Source: Pseudonocardia bannensis (lineage in GTDB: Bacteria; Actinomycetota; Actinomycetes; Mycobacteriales; Pseudonocardiaceae). From it: a stretch of 64,000 nucleotides of DNA. A model generated the notes under the pieces. That model saw only the letters and a list, made by a program, of their open reading frames with translations, ran no database searches and was not told the origin of the DNA. Where the stretch lies: positions 62,001 to 126,000 of the forward strand of contig NZ_JAAXKZ010000001.1 of the NCBI RefSeq assembly GCF_012911875.1, read 5' to 3'. The translations under genes and the position numbers were made by a program. This document shows, in pieces, positions 57,381 to 64,000 of the stretch. Each line of letters starts with the position of its first letter. The stretch's first letter is position 1.

Positions 57381-58742
57381 ATGTCGAGCCGGAGCACGAG
57401 CCTGAGCGGGTGGGGTCGCACCGCGCCCACCCTCGCCGAGGTCATCACACCGCACCGCCCCGAGGACGTCGCGGCCACGATCGCCGCCGCCGGACCCCGG
57501 GGCGTCATCGCCCGCGGTCTCGGCCGGTCCTACGGCGACCCCGCGCAGAACGCCGGCGGCACCGTCCTGGACATGACCGGCCTGAACACCATCCACTCGA
57601 TCGACCCGGACACCGGCGTCGTCGTTCTGGACGGCGGGGTCAGCCTGGACACGCTGATGCGCGCCGCGCTGCCGCACGGGCTGTGGGTGCCGGTGCTGCC
57701 GGGCACCCGGCAGGTCACGATCGGTGGCGCGATCGGCGCCGACGTGCACGGCAAGAACCACCACAGCAAGGGCAGCTTCGGCAACCACGTGCTGTCCCTG
57801 GACCTGGTCACGGCCGACGGCACGATCCGCACACTCACCCCCGACGGCCCGGACGCCGACCTGTTCTGGGCCACCGTCGGGGGCATGGGCCTGACCGGCG
57901 TCATCGTGCGGGCGTCGGTGCAGCTGCACCGCACCGAGTCGGCGTACTTCGTCGTCGACACCGACCGCACCGCCGACCTCGACGAGCTGATGGCGCTGCT
58001 CACCGACGGCTCCGACGACTCCTACGGCTACTCCGCCGCCTGGTTCGACACCACGACCACAGGGGCCCAGCTCGGCCGGGCCGTGCTCACCCGGGGCTCG
58101 CTGGCGAAGGTCGACGAGCTGCCGGTGAAGAAGCGCGCCCAGCCGTTGACGTTCGATGCGCCGCAGCTGCTGACGTTCCCCGACGTGTTCCCCAGCGGCC
58201 TGGCCAACCCGGTGACGCTGCGGGCGTTCAGCGAGCTCTGGTACCGCAAGGCCCCCAGACGCCAGCGCGGCGCCATCCAGAACATCACCGCCTTCTACCA
58301 GGTGCTGGACCTGTTCGGCGACTGGAACCGGGTGTACGGGCGGCGCGGGTTCCTGCAGTACCAGTTCGCGGTGCCGTTCGGCGCCGAGGACACGTTCCGC
58401 CGGATCGTCGAGAAGATCGCCGCGTCCCCGCACGCGTCGGGGCTCAACGTGCTCAAGCGCTTCGGCGCGGGCAACAAGGCGCCGCTGTCGTTCCCGCAGC
58501 CCGGCTGGACGATCACCGTGGACTTCCCCGTCGCACCCGGCCTGCACCGCTTCTGCGACGAGCTCGACGAGCTGGTCCTGAGCGCCGGGGGACGGCTCTA
58601 CCTGGCGAAGGAGTCGCGGACGTCGGCGGCGGCGTTCGCCCGCGGCTACCCGCGTCTCGACGAGTGGCGCAAGACCCGCGCCGCGGTGGACCCCGAAGGC
58701 GTGTTCGCCTCCGACATGTCACGACGGCTGGAGCTGACCTGA
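57381..58742 (+). CDS. dprE1: Decaprenylphosphoryl-ribose 2'-oxidase
   Basis: A 453-residue FAD enzyme that oxidises decaprenylphosphoryl-ribose at C2', the first step to decaprenylphosphoryl-arabinose. The FAD motif [33 protein letters not shown] and the C-terminal active-site Lys410 ([10 protein letters not shown]) are conserved. The Cys that benzothiazinones bind in mycobacteria (Cys387, NICVDFP) is Thr379 here (TITVDFP). ATG 57381 suits the leaderless promoter. The stop overlaps the dprE2 ATG. Confidence 0.95.
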   Translation: MSSRSTSLSGWGRTAPTLAEVITPHRPEDVAATIAAAGPRGVIARGLGRSYGDPAQNAGGTVLDMTGLNTIHSIDPDTGVVVLDGGVSLDTLMRAALPHGLWVPVLPGTRQVTIGGAIGADVHGKNHHSKGSFGNHVLSLDLVTADGTIRTLTPDGPDADLFWATVGGMGLTGVIVRASVQLHRTESAYFVVDTDRTADLDELMALLTDGSDDSYGYSAAWFDTTTTGAQLGRAVLTRGSLAKVDELPVKKRAQPLTFDAPQLLTFPDVFPSGLANPVTLRAFSELWYRKAPRRQRGAIQNITAFYQVLDLFGDWNRVYGRRGFLQYQFAVPFGAEDTFRRIVEKIAASPHASGLNVLKRFGAGNKAPLSFPQPGWTITVDFPVAPGLHRFCDELDELVLSAGGRLYLAKESRTSAAAFARGYPRLDEWRKTRAAVDPEGVFASDMSRRLELT

Positions 58743-59497
58743 TGATCGATGCCGTGGGCAACCCGCAGAGCATCCTGGTGCTGGGCGGCACCTCGGAGAT
58801 CGGGCTCGCCGTGGTCGAGGCGTTCGCCTCCGATCGGCCACTGCGGGTCGTCCTCGCCGCCCGCCCCTCCGACCGGCTCGACGCCGCGAAGAAGCGCCTG
58901 GAGACCGCCGGCTGCGCGGTCGAGACCATCGACTTCGACGCCCGCGCCACCGACACCCACGCCGACGTGGTGCGCAAGGCGTTCGCCGGCGGGGACATCG
59001 ACGTCGCGCTCGTCGCGTTCGGGGTGCTCGGCGACAACGAGCAGGCCTGGACGGATGTGAGCGCCGCGGTCGAGCTGGCCCAGGTCAACTACACCGCCGC
59101 GGTGTCGGTGGGGGTGGCGCTGGCCGATCGCCTCCGCGAGCAGGGCCACGGCGCGTTGGTCGCCCTGTCGTCGGTGGCCGGCGAGCGGGCCCGGCGCTCG
59201 AACTTCGTCTACGGCTCGACGAAGGCCGGGATGGACGCGTTCTACTCCGGCCTGACCGAGGCACTGCGCCCGCACGGTGTGGTGGTCACCGTGGTGCGGC
59301 CGGGCTTCGTGCACACCCGGATGACCGAGGGCCTCAAGGCCGCCCCGCTGTCGACCACGCCCGACGCGGTCGCCGCGGTGGTGGTGGACGCGGTGCGCTC
59401 CAAGAAGGAGCTGGTGTGGGCACCGGCACCGCTGCGTCTCGTGATGAGCGTGCTGCGGCACCTGCCGCGCGCGATCTTCCGCCGCATCCCGGCCTGA
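58742..59497 (+). CDS. dprE2: Decaprenylphosphoryl-2-keto-ribose reductase
   Basis: A 251-residue SDR that reduces the DprE1 product to decaprenylphosphoryl-arabinose. The cofactor motif GGTSEIG is at 15-21, the active-site Ser143/144, Tyr157 and Lys161 (VYGSTKAG) are intact. ATG 58742 overlaps the dprE1 stop in a TGATG arrangement. A long hairpin follows the stop. In M. tuberculosis aftA and the emb genes come next; here a nitroreductase and an acyltransferase on the other strand intervene. Confidence 0.95.
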   Translation: MIDAVGNPQSILVLGGTSEIGLAVVEAFASDRPLRVVLAARPSDRLDAAKKRLETAGCAVETIDFDARATDTHADVVRKAFAGGDIDVALVAFGVLGDNEQAWTDVSAAVELAQVNYTAAVSVGVALADRLREQGHGALVALSSVAGERARRSNFVYGSTKAGMDAFYSGLTEALRPHGVVVTVVRPGFVHTRMTEGLKAAPLSTTPDAVAAVVVDAVRSKKELVWAPAPLRLVMSVLRHLPRAIFRRIPA

Positions 59498-59504
59498 TCT
59501 CTGT

Positions 59505-59546
59505 CGTGAGCGGCGATAGTGGCTTCAGCCGCTATCGCCGCTCACG
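59505..59546. terminator. Near-perfect 20-bp hairpin after dprE2
   Basis: Arms 59505-59524 and 59527-59546 pair with one G-T mismatch and a two-base loop, between convergent dprE2 and the nitroreductase. The arms contain GAGCGGCGATAG. It serves both genes. Confidence 0.8.
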
Positions 59547-59554
59547 GAGGGCGG

Positions 59555-60202
59555 TTACCAGCCGTTGACGTGCAGCACGGTGTCGAGCGGCTGGCGCGGC
59601 GCCGGCTTGAAGTCCGTTCCCTTGCTGTAGGCGACCGGGAGCAGCACGCCCTGTCGCACTCGCGGCGGGATACCGAGCAGCTCGGAGATCTCCTTCTCGT
59701 ACTGCAGGTGCAGCGTGGTCCAGGCGCTGCCCAGGCCGCGGGCACGGGCGGCGAGCTGGAAGCTCCACGCGGCCGGGAGCAGCGACCCCCACAGCCCGGC
59801 CTGGTTTTCCGCCGGCAGCTCCTCGGTCGCGAAGATCGCCCCGATGAGGAGCACCGGGACGTCGGCCATGATCTCGGCGAGGTACTCGGCGCTGGACGCG
59901 ACGCGGGCCTGCGTGGCGTTGCGTTCGTCGTCGTAGCGCTTGGAGCCCGCGTAACCAGGCGAGTTGCGGTAGGCGTCGAACGCCTGCCGGTAGTAGCCGG
60001 CGATGGCCTTGCGCTGGTCCGGGTCGGTCACCACGATCCAGTGCCAGCCCTGGATGTTGCTCCCGCTCGGGGCCTGCAGTGCGACCTCGAGGCACTCACG
60101 GATGACGTCCAGGGGCACCGGGCGGTCGAGGTCGAGCCGCTTGCGCACCGAGCGCGTGGTGGTCAGTAGTTCGTCGGGATCCAGCGGCAGCAGTTCGGTC
60201 AT
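59555..60202 (-). CDS. Nitroreductase-family flavoprotein
   Basis: A 215-residue FMN-dependent nitroreductase-fold protein. RSVRKRLDLDRPVPLDVIRECLEVALQAPSGSNIQGW is the FMN-binding opening, and PAAWSFQLAARARGLGSAWTT and QGVLLPVAY form the rest of the site. It may reduce quinones, nitro compounds or act in cofactor metabolism. ATG 60202 is the natural start. It is convergent with dprE2 and its position inside the arabinan block seems incidental. Confidence 0.88.
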   Translation of the reverse strand: MTELLPLDPDELLTTTRSVRKRLDLDRPVPLDVIRECLEVALQAPSGSNIQGWHWIVVTDPDQRKAIAGYYRQAFDAYRNSPGYAGSKRYDDERNATQARVASSAEYLAEIMADVPVLLIGAIFATEELPAENQAGLWGSLLPAAWSFQLAARARGLGSAWTTLHLQYEKEISELLGIPPRVRQGVLLPVAYSKGTDFKPAPRQPLDTVLHVNGW

Positions 60203-60275
60203 GCCCCGATCATCGTCGTGGACACCCGTGAGCGGTGAGCGGGGCTACGACCACTCACCGCCGACGGGAATCGGG

Positions 60276-61871
60276 TCAGCTGCCGGCCTGAGCCCAGGTC
60301 CGGTGCGCCGGACGGCGCTGCCGGCTTTCGATGGCCGCCGCCGCGGCGATCGCGGCGGCGAACGTCGGGGTGGTCGTGCGGGTCGTCGCGTGCCGAGGGC
60401 GGCGCGGCGCCGGCGGCAACATCTCTTGTTCGCCCGTGACCGCGGCCGCGCGGCGCCGGTGCGAGGGGGTGAACAGAGCGGCCGGGGCGCAGACGGCGGG
60501 CCGCCCGGGGCGGGCCGCAGCGGCGGCCCGGGTCGCGGCGACCGCCTGGGCAGCCGCCCAGGCCTGGGCCGCCGCCACCGGGTGGGGGCGCACCGCGGCA
60601 GCGGCGGCCGTCCGGGGGGCCGGAGCCCCGGCGCCCACGGCGATCGTCCGCAGCGCCCGGGTGACCGGGTCGGAGTCCGCTGCGACCTCGGCGGCCGGGC
60701 GGGGCCGGCGCGCACCGAACCACCCGCGCATCCGCAGCCGGGCCGGCTCCTCGATCCAGCGGTGGAGCCCGTGCGCCACGGGGAAGGTGACCAGCACGAC
60801 CGCACCGCCGATGACGTGGGCGGTGACGGTCGGCTGCCACAGCGCCGGGAAGTAGGCCATCGCCAACCAGTAGACCTCGAAGATCGGGATGTGGACGAGG
60901 TACAGGCTGTACGAGATGCGCCCGCCGTGCACTGACCAGCGCGTCGACAGCGCCCGTGCCACACCGCGATCGGCCAGCGCCAGCGACCCGACGAGCACCG
61001 GGAACAGCGCGATCACCGCACCACCCCGGCCCGGCCCGACCAGCTCGCCGAGACACAGGCCTGCCGCGATCAGGAACGGCGTGATCGTGGCGATCAGCGA
61101 GGCGGCACGGCGGATCCGAACAGTGGCGGTCATCCGGCGCACGACCAGGTAGGTCAGGACCCCGGCACTGAAGCCGCACAGGATGCGGACCATCCAGCTC
61201 CACGGGAAGTAGGGGCTTCCCTCGCTGAGGTACGCCCACGCCATCGGCCCCATCAGCGCCAGCGCACCGAGCGCGAGCAGCGGGGGCGGCATGTTGCGCA
61301 GCCGATAGAAGACGACGACTGCGACGGGAAACAGCACGTAGGCCAGCCACTCGGCGCTGATGGACCAGGTCGAGCCCACCCACGAGGCGCCGTCGAAGAA
61401 GGCGTGGTCCCACAGGTGGACCATGAGCAGCTGCTCGAGCCATGCTCCGACGCTGACGACCGGCTGGACCCCCTGGAAGGCGATCTGGTCGTCACTGCCG
61501 AAGAGCAACCGGGCCCCGATCCAGAGACCGAATAGGTTGAAGACGACGACGTACGCGGGCCACATCCGGCACGCGCGGGCCCACACGAAGCGGGTGGCGG
61601 AGCCCGCTCGCAATGCCGGCCCCATCTTCTCGAGGTAGGTATAGGCGATCACGAAACCGCTGAGCACGAAGAAGAGGTCCACCCCGAGTGCTCCCGCCGT
61701 GAGCAGCGGGCCGACCACCTCGACGACGCCCGCGACACCGGGCAGAGCGGTGAAGTGGAAGTGGAACAGCATTACCCAGACCGCCGCGACGATCCGCAGC
61801 CCGGTGAGGGCCCGCAGCTCCCCACCCGCTCGGGGCGCGCCGGGAGCGGTAGGTTCTGCGGTCGTCGTCAC
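60276..61871 (-). CDS. Acyltransferase-3 (OafA-like) membrane protein with a long Ala-rich tail
   Basis: A 531-residue integral membrane O-acyltransferase. The first 380 residues hold about ten helices with ALTGLRIVAAVWVMLFHFHF (His active-site region), FFVLSGFVIAYTYLEK and the WSISAEWLAY motif. The last 145 residues are a soluble, extremely Ala/Pro/Arg-rich tail with no recognised fold. OafA-type enzymes acetylate or acylate cell-surface glycans, so modification of arabinogalactan or another envelope glycan is plausible from the location. GTG 61871 is the start; the binding site is poor. Confidence 0.85.
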   Translation of the reverse strand: MTTTAEPTAPGAPRAGGELRALTGLRIVAAVWVMLFHFHFTALPGVAGVVEVVGPLLTAGALGVDLFFVLSGFVIAYTYLEKMGPALRAGSATRFVWARACRMWPAYVVVFNLFGLWIGARLLFGSDDQIAFQGVQPVVSVGAWLEQLLMVHLWDHAFFDGASWVGSTWSISAEWLAYVLFPVAVVVFYRLRNMPPPLLALGALALMGPMAWAYLSEGSPYFPWSWMVRILCGFSAGVLTYLVVRRMTATVRIRRAASLIATITPFLIAAGLCLGELVGPGRGGAVIALFPVLVGSLALADRGVARALSTRWSVHGGRISYSLYLVHIPIFEVYWLAMAYFPALWQPTVTAHVIGGAVVLVTFPVAHGLHRWIEEPARLRMRGWFGARRPRPAAEVAADSDPVTRALRTIAVGAGAPAPRTAAAAAVRPHPVAAAQAWAAAQAVAATRAAAAARPGRPAVCAPAALFTPSHRRRAAAVTGEQEMLPPAPRRPRHATTRTTTPTFAAAIAAAAAIESRQRRPAHRTWAQAGS

Positions 61872-62069
61872 ATGTGCGGCAACGATGGGCCCCGATACGC
61901 GTTACGGGCGACCCCCAACTGGGCCTGAACGGAGCAATCGACTACTCACAGTCCGTTATGTCCTGCCGCCATTCGGATATTAGCCCGTTCAGATGACGGC
62001 GTCGTAGTTCCGGACAGTGACGGCCAGACGGGTCATGAGGTGGCCCGTCCGGGTACGCCGGCACCTGTC

Positions 62070-62075
62070 TAGCCT
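62070..62075 (+). promoter_or_regulatory. -10 element of a leaderless promoter for the arabinosyltransferase
   Basis: TAGCCT, seven bases before GTG 62083; the context TAGCCTCGCG is almost the same as at wzm and rnz. Confidence 0.55.
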
Positions 62076-62082
62076 CGCGGCC

Positions 62083-64000
62083 GTGTTGACCTCCGAGCAG
62101 GTGACCGTCGACGGGGGTCGCGATCTTCATCCGCTCTCCGGTTCGCGCACCGACCGATGGGGACGCCGTGCCGCGGCCGGGCTCGGGCTGCTGGCCGCCC
62201 TGCTCGCCATCGCCTTCCCCTTCCTGCCCGTCGAGCAGGACACCGCCGAGCTGCGCTGGCCGTCGGCCGCCGGTGGCACCGCCCCGGTGACCGCGCCGCT
62301 GGTCGCGCTGCGGCCGGAGCGGCTCGTCGCCGACATCGACTGTGCCGCGATCTCCGCGCTGGACGCCCGGTCCCCCGGCCCTGCCACGGTGCTCTCCACG
62401 ACACCGCCCACCTCCCCCGACGGAACGCTCGTCGGGCTGACGGTGACCGTGGCCGACGGTGCGCTGAGCTTCAGCAATCGCGGCCAGCGGATCGCGCTCG
62501 CCCCGCTGCCGGCACCCACCCCCGGCTGCACCCTGTCCATCACCTCCGACGCGACGTCGACGACGGCGGCCCTCGGCGGAACGTCATTGCTCGACGAGTC
62601 CGGCGATCATCGCCCTCAGGTCGTGGGCGTGTACTCCGACCTCGACGGAACGCGGGACGACATCGCCGGGACGGCGGTGCGGATCGCCGTCGACAACCGC
62701 TTCGACAGCACCCCGACCGGGCTCAAGACGGCGGCGGGCATCGCCGCGGTGCTCGCGCTGCTGGGTGCGCTGTGGGGGTTGCGCCGACTCGACGGACGGC
62801 ACGGCAGGCAGGTCCCGCGAGCGTTGCCCCGCCCGTCGCGCGCACGGCGGGCCGATGTCGCGCGCGACATCGCGGTCGTAGGCGTGCTGGCCACGTGGTT
62901 CATGATCGGCAGCGTCACCGCTGACGACGGCTTCATCCTGACCATGGTCCGCGACGCCCAGAACTCGGGTTACGTCGGCAACTACTACCGCTGGTTCGAC
63001 GTCCCGGAAGCGCCCTTCGGCTGGTTCTACCAGGTCTACGCCGCGTGGACGGACATCAGCCAGTCGATCGTCTGGCTGCGGTTGCCCGCGTTCGCGATGG
63101 GCGTCGTCTGCTGGCTGCTGCTCAGCCGCCGGATGCTGCCGCGGCTCGGCCGACAGGTGCGCCGCAGCGGCGCCGCCGGCTGGGCGGCCGCGGGTGTCTT
63201 CCTCTGCTTCTGGCTGCCGTTCAACAACGGTCTGCGCCCCGAGCCGGTCGTCGTGCTGGCCGCGCTGCTGGCGCTGTGCGCGGTCGAGCACGCACTCGTC
63301 ATCCGCAGGCTGCTGCCGCTGGCACTGGGCCTGGTGGCCGCCGCCTTCGCCGTCGCCGCGACGCCGACCGGTCTGATGGCCGCGGCGCCGTTCCTCGCCG
63401 CGGGCCGCCCGTTGCTGGCCCTGGTCCGCGAGCGCTCGGCCCGGGACGGATGGCTGGGAGTGCTGGCCCCGCTGAGCGCAGCCGGGACGATCGTGCTGGT
63501 GGCGGTGTTCGGCGACCAGACGGCCGCAACGATCGTCGAAGCGACCCGGGTGCGCACGCAGATCGGGCCGAACATGTCCTGGTTCTCCGAGCTGTACCGC
63601 TACCAACTGCTGTTCTCCGAAACCCGGGACGGCTCCCTGGCCCGCCGGTTCCCGGTCCTGCTGCTCGTGCTGTGTGCCGCGGTGACCGTCGTCGTCCTGC
63701 TGCGCCGGGGGCGGATCCCCGGCGCCGCGACCGGCCCGGCGATGCGGCTGATCGGCAGCACCGTGGCCGCCTTCGGGGTGCTCGCCCTGACCCCGACCAA
63801 GTGGACCCACCACTTCGGCGCCTTCGCGGCCCTCGGTGCGGGGGTGGCCGCCCTCGCGGCGCTGGCCACGAGCGCCGGGGTGCTGCGGTCGCGGCGCAAC
63901 CGGATGCTGTTCCTGGCCGCGGTGCTCACTGTCAGCGCGCTCGCGTTCACCGGGCCCAACACTTGGTGGTACGTGTCGAACTGGGGCGTCCCGTGGTTCG
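62083..64000 (+). CDS. emb: Arabinosyltransferase of the Emb family (3' end cut)
   Basis: The first 639 residues of a GT-C arabinosyltransferase that adds arabinofuranose from decaprenylphosphoryl-arabinose to galactan or arabinan. After a first helix (about 31-50) comes a periplasmic jelly-roll-like domain (about 60-215), then helices with the catalytic loop VTADDGFILTM (Asp281, Asp282), the GYVGNYYRWFDVPEAPFGW block and PFNNGLRPEP, all Emb hallmarks. It continues beyond the window. GTG 62083 follows a leaderless promoter. Whether it is EmbA, B or C cannot be decided. Confidence 0.93.
   Translation, partial: MLTSEQVTVDGGRDLHPLSGSRTDRWGRRAAAGLGLLAALLAIAFPFLPVEQDTAELRWPSAAGGTAPVTAPLVALRPERLVADIDCAAISALDARSPGPATVLSTTPPTSPDGTLVGLTVTVADGALSFSNRGQRIALAPLPAPTPGCTLSITSDATSTTAALGGTSLLDESGDHRPQVVGVYSDLDGTRDDIAGTAVRIAVDNRFDSTPTGLKTAAGIAAVLALLGALWGLRRLDGRHGRQVPRALPRPSRARRADVARDIAVVGVLATWFMIGSVTADDGFILTMVRDAQNSGYVGNYYRWFDVPEAPFGWFYQVYAAWTDISQSIVWLRLPAFAMGVVCWLLLSRRMLPRLGRQVRRSGAAGWAAAGVFLCFWLPFNNGLRPEPVVVLAALLALCAVEHALVIRRLLPLALGLVAAAFAVAATPTGLMAAAPFLAAGRPLLALVRERSARDGWLGVLAPLSAAGTIVLVAVFGDQTAATIVEATRVRTQIGPNMSWFSELYRYQLLFSETRDGSLARRFPVLLLVLCAAVTVVVLLRRGRIPGAATGPAMRLIGSTVAAFGVLALTPTKWTHHFGAFAALGAGVAALAALATSAGVLRSRRNRMLFLAAVLTVSALAFTGPNTWWYVSNWGVPWF

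Overview
The window is very GC-rich, densely coded actinobacterial chromosome. Three things point to a mycolic-acid-type or arabinogalactan-type wall and probably to a Pseudonocardia-like member of the Pseudonocardiales: a galactan-export and decaprenylphosphoryl-arabinose block (wzm, wzt, glfT1, GtrA, dprE1, dprE2, emb), a bacterial proteasome activator (bpa), and many leaderless genes. The genus is an inference; no rRNA gene is present.

Left part (1-24 kb), mostly catabolism. An esterase, GMC alcohol oxidase and aldehyde dehydrogenase form an operon (82-4178). An SDR, a Ser/Thr kinase, tRNase Z and a VanZ-RDD membrane protein follow. A leftward cluster of flavin monooxygenase, YciI protein, lactonase-like metallo-hydrolase and cupin (9.9-13.0 kb) faces a FadR-type repressor. 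A degenerate NtrC/AcoR-type activator (14.2-16.0 kb) is divergent from a seven-gene CoA-thioester operon (16.5-24.1 kb: two acyl-CoA dehydrogenases, two CaiB/BaiF CoA-transferases, a crotonase without its catalytic glutamates, two paralogous amidohydrolases). A perfect 18-bp palindrome stands in front of that operon.

Middle part (24-50 kb). A cold-shock gene, an integrase remnant beside tRNA-Arg, tRNA-Ser, acetoacetyl-CoA synthetase, an aromatic/histidinol-phosphate aminotransferase, two divergent GlsB-type stress membrane proteins, an atypical response regulator, a GH16 enzyme, an SPFH protein and an fmdB-fmdA formamidase pair. Then a flavin oxidoreductase, an M3 peptidase, a sortase overlapping an Excalibur protein, an MftG-like GMC oxidoreductase, an M18 aminopeptidase, an MHS transporter, an O-antigen-ligase-like protein coupled to a Cys/Pro repeat protein, tRNA-Ser, MarR, a membrane metallopeptidase and an acetyltransferase.

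Right part (50-64 kb) resembles the M. tuberculosis Rv3777-Rv3793 neighbourhood from memory: quinone oxidoreductase, class-V aminotransferase-like protein, bpa, wzm-wzt-glfT1, GtrA, dprE1-dprE2 and an arabinosyltransferase cut by the window end. A wall-active DUF1707 protein, a nitroreductase and an acyltransferase are interleaved. Together these genes would export lipid-linked galactan, prime it, make decaprenylphosphoryl-arabinose and polymerise arabinan.

The most unusual non-coding signals are three tandem arrays of a 22-bp repeat with a GCGAGTCG core, each starting right after a stop codon and in the same sense (37.0, 55.8 and 56.6 kb), and a repeated leaderless promoter layout, TANNNT then 6-8 bases then the start codon, at 13 genes.
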